In this document: positions 6,386 through 10,948 of the stretch, in pieces
How the letters are laid out: the number at the start of each line of letters is the position of its first letter
Numbering within the stretch: the first letter of the stretch is position 1
From: an uncultured Devosia sp.
GTDB lineage: Bacteria; Pseudomonadota; Alphaproteobacteria; Rhizobiales; Devosiaceae
Assembly (NCBI GenBank): GCA_934553185.1
Contig: CAKTFF010000040.1
Span: forward strand, 1-10,948
Direction of reading: 5' to 3'
Length of the DNA: 10,948 nucleotides
Notes under the pieces: model-generated
Told to the model about the DNA's origin: nothing
Seen by the model: the letters and a program-made list of their open reading frames with translations, nothing else
The model's database searches: none
Program-made: the position numbers and the translations under genes

Positions 6386-8131
6386 TTATGAAAGCTCTTG
6401 CGGGGCAGACACGCCCAAGATCGCCAGCCCGTTGACGATGACCTGACGCACGGCATCGACAAGGGCGAGTCTCGCCAAGGTGAGCTTTGGATCGTCCTGG
6501 TTAACAAACCGTAAAGAGGGATCATCCTTGCCCTTGGCCCAGAAGGCGTGGAAAGCCGCAGCCAGTTCATGGACATAGAAGGCGATGCGATGAGGCTCGT
6601 GGGCGACCGACGCTGCCGACACCGTGCGCGGCCAGGCGGCCAGCACGCGCACCAGATCCAGTTCGGCGTCAGTCTCGATGGTTTCGACTTCCGCCGCGCT
6701 CAAGGCCGCAGCAGACGTGTCCAGCGCCGGCAGGTCACGGGCGGCAGTCTTGAAGATGGAATAGGCCCGCGCGTGTGCATACTGGACATAAAATACTGGG
6801 TTGTCCTTGGTCTGTTCCTTGACCAGAGCGAAGTCGAAATCCATGGCGGCGTCGTTGCGGCGGTACATGAGCATGAAGCGCGTCGCGTCGGCGCCCACTT
6901 CTTCCACAACGTCGGCGAGGGTGACGAGATCGCCCGAGCGCTTGCTCATCTTGAACGGCTCGCCGTTCTTGAGGAGGCGCACCAGTTGGCAGATGCGGAC
7001 ATCCATGTCAGCGGCGTCGAGTGACACCGCCTTGGTCGCGGCCTGCAGGCGCTTGACATAGCCTGAGTGGTCAGCGCCGAGCACGTTGATCATGTGCTTG
7101 AAGCCGCGCAGGAACTTGTTGCGATGGTAGGCGATGTCGGCGGCGAAATAGGTGTAGGAGCCATCGGACTTGACCAGCGGACGATCAACGTCGTCGCCGT
7201 AGTCGCTCGCCCGAAACAAGGTTTGCTCGCGATCTTCCCATTCGCCGGGGGTCTTGCCCTTGGGGGGCTCGAGCCGGCCTTCGTAGATCATGCCCTTTTC
7301 GCGCAGCCATTGCAGCGTGAGTTCGATATCGCCCCCTGCCCCATGCAGCGTGCGCTCGGAAAAGAACACGTCGTGGTGGATGTGGAGCTTGGCCAGATCA
7401 GCCTTGATCAGGTCCAGCATGGCAACAAGCACGCGCTCCTTGACCAAAGCCGTGCGCTCCGCTTCAGGCATGGAGAGGAGCGTGTTGCCGAACTCTGCTT
7501 GGAGCGCCTGCCCAACAGGAACAAGGTAATCGCCCGGGTAGAAGCCGGACGGGATCTCAATGCTTTCGCCGAGGGCCTCGCGGTAGCGGAGGAAGGCGGA
7601 ATTGGCCAATGTATCGATCTGGCTGCCGGCGTCGTTGATGTAGTATTCGCGCGTCACCTCGTAGCCCGAATAGCTCATCAGCGCGGCAAGCGTATCGCCG
7701 AATACGGCGCCACGCGTGTGGCCGACATGCATGGGCCCGGTGGGGTTGGCAGACACGTATTCGATGTTGACCGTCTCGCCCTGCCCTAGGCTGGAGCGGC
7801 CGTAATCAGCGCCAAGCGCAGCGATCGAGCGCAGGACCTGGTGCCAGATCGGCGCTGCCAGCCGGAAGTTGACGAAGCCGGGGCCCGCGACCTCTACCGA
7901 GACGACGTCCGGATCGTGGGAGAAATGCTCGACGAGCTTGGCCGCCACATCGCGCGGGCTCATGCCGAGCGGCTTGGCAACGATCATGGCAGCATTGGTG
8001 GACAGATCGCCATGGGCAGGATCACGCGGTGGTTCCACAACGATGCGAGCCAACAGGTCTGCCCCGACCTGCGGAAAGAGGACCTCCATGGCATTGCCGA
8101 TGCGTGCGGAAAAGAGCGCGAAAACGTCCAT
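6386..8131 (-). CDS. argS: Arginyl-tRNA synthetase (class I)
   Basis: ArgRS attaches arginine to tRNA-Arg in the cytoplasm. The 581-residue product carries the N-terminal additional domain typical of ArgRS (about 1-110, with PRDPAHGDLSTNAAM at 35-49). The class I HIGH motif is present as HVGH at 135-138 within NPTGPMHVGHTRG. The second class I signature is KMSKR at about 393-397, followed by SGDLVTLADVVEEVG. Many ArgRS enzymes lack a canonical KMSKS, so this is a well-preserved variant. The C-terminal anticodon-binding helical domain ends with VNGLAILGVSAPQ. An AAGG about 6 bases before the ATG at 8131 supports the start. It lies 30 bases after dgt and is probably co-transcribed with it, the usual rhizobial order. 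Length is normal and all key motifs are intact. Confidence 0.97.
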   Translation of the reverse strand: MDVFALFSARIGNAMEVLFPQVGADLLARIVVEPPRDPAHGDLSTNAAMIVAKPLGMSPRDVAAKLVEHFSHDPDVVSVEVAGPGFVNFRLAAPIWHQVLRSIAALGADYGRSSLGQGETVNIEYVSANPTGPMHVGHTRGAVFGDTLAALMSYSGYEVTREYYINDAGSQIDTLANSAFLRYREALGESIEIPSGFYPGDYLVPVGQALQAEFGNTLLSMPEAERTALVKERVLVAMLDLIKADLAKLHIHHDVFFSERTLHGAGGDIELTLQWLREKGMIYEGRLEPPKGKTPGEWEDREQTLFRASDYGDDVDRPLVKSDGSYTYFAADIAYHRNKFLRGFKHMINVLGADHSGYVKRLQAATKAVSLDAADMDVRICQLVRLLKNGEPFKMSKRSGDLVTLADVVEEVGADATRFMLMYRRNDAAMDFDFALVKEQTKDNPVFYVQYAHARAYSIFKTAARDLPALDTSAAALSAAEVETIETDAELDLVRVLAAWPRTVSAASVAHEPHRIAFYVHELAAAFHAFWAKGKDDPSLRFVNQDDPKLTLARLALVDAVRQVIVNGLAILGVSAPQELS

Positions 8132-8161
8132 GGGTAACCTTGCCGTTGCAGTGGGCCGGGG

Positions 8162-9349
8162 TTAACGGAATTCGGAACGAGCGTCAAACAGCCGTGCATG
8201 CTCGCCGATGGCATAGGGGTCCGTCATGCCGGCGATGAAATCAGCTATCACGCGGGCACGGTCGGCATCCCGCGCTTGTTCCGCCAGCGCCATCCAGCGC
8301 CCAGGAAGATCGGCGGTTTGCATGTAGTGCTCGAAGAGTTGCTCGACCAGCGCTTCGCTTTGGCGGACAGGCGCCATGACGGCTTCGTGGCGATAAACGC
8401 GATCAAACAAGAAGCGCTTGAGGCCCCTTTCGGCTTCCGCCATGTCGGGGGAAAAGGTCACAAGCGTTTGCCGCGCCAGTCTCACATCTTCGGGGGAGCG
8501 AACGCCAGAGCGGTCGATGTTGGCGGCCGAGGTTGCGATGACGTTTTCGATCGTGCGGGTGATCAAGCGCCGTTGCACTTCATGGGCCTGCCGTTTGGGT
8601 GCGACCGTTGGATAAAGATTGAGCACCTCACGCACGATCGGTCCGGCTAACGGAACGTCCCGTAGATCGTCCAGAACAATTAGTCCGGCGCGCAAGGCAT
8701 CGTCGATGTCATGGGCGTTGTAGGCGATATCGTCGGCAATGGCAGCGGCCTGTGCTTCAAGGGAAGCATGGGTGTCGAGGCGCAGGTCGGCGGCTGCCGG
8801 AATGTCGTCCAAGCCGGAAGGCAGGCCTTCCTTGCTATAGCGGCCATAAGGCGTCCCGTCCGGGTTCAGCAGGGGGCCGTTATGCTTGAGAATGCCCTCC
8901 AGCGTTTCCCAGGTGAGATTAAGGCCATCATGTTCGGCGTAGCGGTTCTCGAGCCGGGTGACGACGCGGATGGCCTGTATGTTGTGGTCAAAGCCACCAT
9001 AGGGCGCCATGCAACGGTGAAGCGCCCTTTCCCCGGCATGGCCGAAGGGCGTGTGGCCCAGGTCATGCGAAAGCGCCACCGCTTCGGCAAGATCTTCATC
9101 GAGGCGCAGTGACCGGGCGATGGAGCGGGCCATCTGGCTGACTTCCAGCGTATGGGTGAGCCGGTTGCGAAAGTGGCCGCCATGCTGGATGAAGACCTGC
9201 GTCTTGTGCTGAAGGCGCCGAAAGGCCGTTGAATGGATGATGCGGTCGCGGTCCCTGCCGAACTCGGAGCGGGTCGGGCTTGCGCCGGTTCCGTAAAGAC
9301 GGCCCAGGGAATGGTCGGGCCGGCTGGCATAGGGCGCCGTCTCGCTCAT
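8162..9349 (-). CDS. dgt: dGTPase-like deoxynucleotide triphosphohydrolase (HD domain)
   Basis: This family hydrolyses dNTPs to the deoxynucleoside plus tripolyphosphate, controlling dNTP pools. The 395-residue product belongs to the shorter 'dGTPase-like, type 2' group common in alphaproteobacteria. The HD metal-site residues are visible: H66 in RNRLTHTLEVSQ, the H95-D96 pair in LSHDLGHTPFGHAGE, and the downstream aspartate in ADDIAYN (206-207). The N-terminal RIIHSTAFRRLQHKTQVF (37-54) and GGFDHNIQAIRV (118-129) are also typical. The substrate may be broader than dGTP and may need allosteric activation, as known for some homologues. The ATG at 9349 fits the conserved N-terminus (YASRPDHSLGRLY), but no Shine-Dalgarno is evident. 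It diverges from the iron-sulfur carrier gene across 82 bases and leads the argS operon. Confidence 0.93.
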   Translation of the reverse strand: MSETAPYASRPDHSLGRLYGTGASPTRSEFGRDRDRIIHSTAFRRLQHKTQVFIQHGGHFRNRLTHTLEVSQMARSIARSLRLDEDLAEAVALSHDLGHTPFGHAGERALHRCMAPYGGFDHNIQAIRVVTRLENRYAEHDGLNLTWETLEGILKHNGPLLNPDGTPYGRYSKEGLPSGLDDIPAAADLRLDTHASLEAQAAAIADDIAYNAHDIDDALRAGLIVLDDLRDVPLAGPIVREVLNLYPTVAPKRQAHEVQRRLITRTIENVIATSAANIDRSGVRSPEDVRLARQTLVTFSPDMAEAERGLKRFLFDRVYRHEAVMAPVRQSEALVEQLFEHYMQTADLPGRWMALAEQARDADRARVIADFIAGMTDPYAIGEHARLFDARSEFR

Positions 9350-9366
9350 GGTTGATCAAACGACCC

Positions 9367-9395
9367 TTTTCATTATCGGCAGCCGCGCCTATCTT
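9367..9395 (+). promoter_or_regulatory. Candidate promoter for the iron-sulfur carrier gene
   Basis: In the 82-base divergent gap the plus strand has TTTTCA (9367-9372), a 17-base spacer and TATCTT (9390-9395), each matching the vegetative consensus at four of six positions. A transcript would begin near 9402, about 30 bases before the ATG. On the minus strand GATAAT (9377-9372) is a plausible -10 for dgt, but its -35 is poor. The two would overlap, so the genes may compete for polymerase. Short palindromes TTGATCAA (9352-9359) and TTAGCCTAA (9394-9402) could be operator halves; I cannot assign a regulator. Confidence 0.22.
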
Positions 9396-9431
9396 AGCCT
9401 AACCGTTATCCTATTACGGCGTGGAAACAAG

Positions 9432-9782
9432 ATGACCGCACTCGCTCTCGCCTCCCCCGATGTCGTGCTGACAGATCGAGCTGCCAAGCGCGTGGCACGC
9501 ATTCTTGCCAAGGAGCCGGAAGGCACGGTGCTGCGGATATCGGTTGCCGGCGGCGGATGCTCTGGATTTCAGTACGAGTACAACCTGGTACAGGAAAAGC
9601 CGGCCAGCGACGACATAGTTTTGAGCAAGGGCGATGCGGTCGTGCTGATCGACACGATGAGCCTTGAATTCATGGGCGGGTCGGAGATCGACTTCGTTGA
9701 TGACCTGATTGGCCAAGCCTTCCAGATCCGCAATCCCAACGCGGTTGCCTCCTGCGGGTGCGGCACCAGCTTCGCGGTCTAG
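9432..9782 (+). CDS. erpA: A-type iron-sulfur cluster carrier (ErpA/IscA family)
   Basis: A-type carriers receive Fe-S clusters from the scaffold and pass them to apo-enzymes in the cytoplasm. The 116-residue product has the HesB/IscA fold features: the N-terminal VVLTDRAAKRVARIL, then GGGCSGFQYEY with ligand C43, and the C-terminal SCGCGTSF with C108 and C110. All three conserved cysteines are present. I use the ATG at 9432, preceded by GGAA at 9423-9426. The frame is open upstream to an ATG at 9348, but that would add 28 unusual residues and overlap the dgt start. ErpA is favoured over IscA because the gene stands apart from any isc or suf cluster and matches the rhizobial stand-alone copy beside dgt; sequence alone does not fully separate the subfamilies. 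The xthA gene follows 49 bases later. Confidence 0.92.
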   Translation: MTALALASPDVVLTDRAAKRVARILAKEPEGTVLRISVAGGGCSGFQYEYNLVQEKPASDDIVLSKGDAVVLIDTMSLEFMGGSEIDFVDDLIGQAFQIRNPNAVASCGCGTSFAV

Positions 9783-9831
9783 CCTCTTCCTATCCTGCAC
9801 GGTAAGGTCGACGGCAACGGAGACTCGACCC

Positions 9832-10611
9832 ATGCGCATTGCCACCTGGAACATCAACGGCATCAAGGCCAGGCTTGAGGTGCTGCTGAAGTGGCTGGCG
9901 GACGGGAAGCCCGATGTCGTGGTGCTGCAGGAGATCAAGTCGGTCGACGAAGCATTTCCGCGCGCCGAGATCGAGGCTCTGGGCTACAATGTGGAAACGC
10001 ATGGGCAAAAGAGCTGGAACGGGGTCGCCATCCTGTCGCTGCTGCCGTTCGACGAGGTGCATCGCGGACTGCCCGGCGATGACGCCGATGAACAGGCAAG
10101 GCTGATTGAGGGCGTGTTCTCGGTGGAAAGCGGCGTGGTGCGCGTCTGTGGCATCTACCTGCCCAATGGCAATCCGGTCGAGAGCGAGAAATTTCCTTAC
10201 AAGCTCGCCTGGATGCGGCGTCTCGAAACCTTTGTTGAAGGTCGTTTGGCTCTGGAAGAGCCATTTATCCTGCTTGGCGACTTCAACATCATTCCCGAGC
10301 CAATCGATGCCTACAAGGCGGAAAACTGGTGGGGGGACGCCCTTTACCGTCCCGAAAGCCAGGAGCGATGGCGGGCGTTGTGCAATCTTGGGCTAACCGA
10401 CGCCCTGCGCGCAACGACGTCTGAGGTGGCTTATACGTTCTGGGATTTCCAGGCGGGGGCCTGGCGGCGCAATGCCGGCATCCGCATCGACCATCTTCTT
10501 TTGTCGTCGCAGGCGGCGGACCGGCTTGAAGGGGTTCTGGTCCACAAGGACGTGCGTGGCTGGGATAAACCCAGCGACCACGTGCCGGTGGAAGGGCAGT
10601 TCAGGCTGTAG
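9832..10611 (+). CDS. xthA: Exonuclease III / AP endonuclease
   Basis: Exonuclease III-type enzymes cut DNA at abasic sites and remove 3' blocking groups in base excision repair. The 259-residue product is of normal length and has the complete EEP-family active site: N7 in RIATWNING, E34 in VLQEIKS, Y109 in GIYLPNG, D150 and N152 in LLGDFNI, D220 in IRIDHLL, and the terminal S248-D249-H250 in KPSDHVPV. The start at 9832 follows GGAG (9819-9822) by 9 bases and begins directly at the conserved first strand. An earlier in-frame ATG at 9709 lies inside the upstream gene in a different frame and is rejected. It probably shares a transcript with the iron-sulfur carrier. Its stop is 3 bases from the end of the convergent Sel1 gene. 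It may be the xth paralogue found in many alphaproteobacteria, which often have two copies. Confidence 0.95.
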   Translation: MRIATWNINGIKARLEVLLKWLADGKPDVVVLQEIKSVDEAFPRAEIEALGYNVETHGQKSWNGVAILSLLPFDEVHRGLPGDDADEQARLIEGVFSVESGVVRVCGIYLPNGNPVESEKFPYKLAWMRRLETFVEGRLALEEPFILLGDFNIIPEPIDAYKAENWWGDALYRPESQERWRALCNLGLTDALRATTSEVAYTFWDFQAGAWRRNAGIRIDHLLLSSQAADRLEGVLVHKDVRGWDKPSDHVPVEGQFRL

Positions 10612-10614
10612 CGA

Positions 10615-10948
10615 TCAGAAGCCGGCGAATTGTGGCGCGATGCTCTTGGCGAGGGCGAAGGCTTCGGTTTGCTGCTCGACGGATGCTTTGCCCGTTGCCT
10701 GGTTGAGCAGATCGTCCACCCACCCTGCATCGCCGGTGCCGGCGCAGCGCTCGTGCGAGATCGCAAGCCACATCAGCCCTTCAACGGGCTGCGCTTCGAT
10801 CCCCTCCATGCCGTTGAACAGCATCTGGCCCAACTGGGCCTGCGCGGGGCAATGTCCCTTGCGGGCGGCAAGGGAGAACCAGCGGGCACTCTGGAGTGGA
10901 TTGACGCCCATCTCTTCGGCTTGCGTATAGAGAAGGCCGACGCGGTAT
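10615..10948 (-). CDS. Sel1-repeat protein, C-terminal part (cut by window end)
   Basis: The minus strand is open from the window edge down to a TGA at 10617-10615, giving about 110 visible residues. An internal ATG at 10911 is not taken as the start, because the frame continues upstream with repeat-like residues (RVGLLYTQAEEMGV). The visible part holds Sel1/TPR-like repeats: NPLQSARWFSLAARKGHCPA followed by QAQLGQMLFNG and then PVEGLMWLAIS, with the alternating small and aromatic residues of the 36-residue Sel1 unit. It ends in a helical Gln/Ala-rich tail. Such proteins usually mediate protein-protein contacts, often at the envelope; the N-terminus, where a signal peptide would be, is outside the window. 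A specific function cannot be given. Confidence 0.8.
   Translation of the reverse strand, partial: YRVGLLYTQAEEMGVNPLQSARWFSLAARKGHCPAQAQLGQMLFNGMEGIEAQPVEGLMWLAISHERCAGTGDAGWVDDLLNQATGKASVEQQTEAFALAKSIAPQFAGF

Noticed and set aside
7067..7789. 240-codon plus-strand open frame inside argS
   Set aside because: It is antisense to the catalytic core of argS, including the HIGH motif region; no independent domain or start signal.
9352..9359. TTGATCAA as an FNR/FixK site
   Set aside because: The family box is TTGAT-N4-ATCAA; here the half-sites are fused without the 4-base spacer, so it is noted only as a short palindrome.
9348..9431. Upstream extension of the iron-sulfur carrier frame to an ATG at 9348
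   Set aside because: It adds 28 residues not seen in A-type carriers, overlaps the dgt start codon, and would consume the only promoter region between the divergent genes.
9709..9831. Upstream extension of xthA to an ATG at 9709
   Set aside because: These codons are the upstream carrier gene read in another frame; the conserved exonuclease III N-terminus begins at 9832 with a Shine-Dalgarno before it.

Overview
This is an ordinary chromosomal window from a high-GC alphaproteobacterium. The gene order points to Hyphomicrobiales (Rhizobiales), possibly a Devosia-like lineage; that genus-level guess is weak. Coding density is high, no intergenic gap exceeds 150 bases, and codon and base use look uniform. 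I see no tRNA, rRNA, insertion sequence, phage gene or CRISPR array, and nothing that suggests recent transfer.

Minus strand, in transcription order from 9349 down to 1: dgt-like dNTP triphosphohydrolase, argS (arginyl-tRNA synthetase), a very large SPOR-domain envelope protein, scpA, scpB (condensin partners of Smc), tatA, tatB, tatC (twin-arginine translocase) and the N-terminal third of serS (seryl-tRNA synthetase, cut by the window start). Spacings are short: scpA and scpB overlap by 8 bases, tatB and tatC are 2 bases apart. The longest gaps are 132 bases (tatC-serS), 103 bases (scpB-tatA), 100 bases (argS-SPOR) and 79 bases (SPOR-scpA).

Plus strand, diverging from dgt across an 82-base promoter region: an A-type iron-sulfur carrier (ErpA/IscA family), then an exonuclease III-type endonuclease (xthA). 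The xthA gene ends tail to tail, 3 bases from the stop of a Sel1-repeat protein that enters from the right edge on the minus strand.

The minus-strand block combines cell-cycle and envelope functions with two aminoacyl-tRNA synthetases. ScpA and ScpB act with Smc in chromosome segregation. The SPOR protein probably localises to septal peptidoglycan. The Tat system exports folded proteins, which in some bacteria include the amidases that create the glycan strands SPOR domains bind. In related genomes a nagZ gene usually lies between the SPOR gene and scpA; here that interval is only 79 bases and holds a hairpin instead. I found no convincing novel system. The better leads are the missing nagZ, the enlarged SPOR protein, a strand-specific hairpin ahead of serS, and the tatA start choice.
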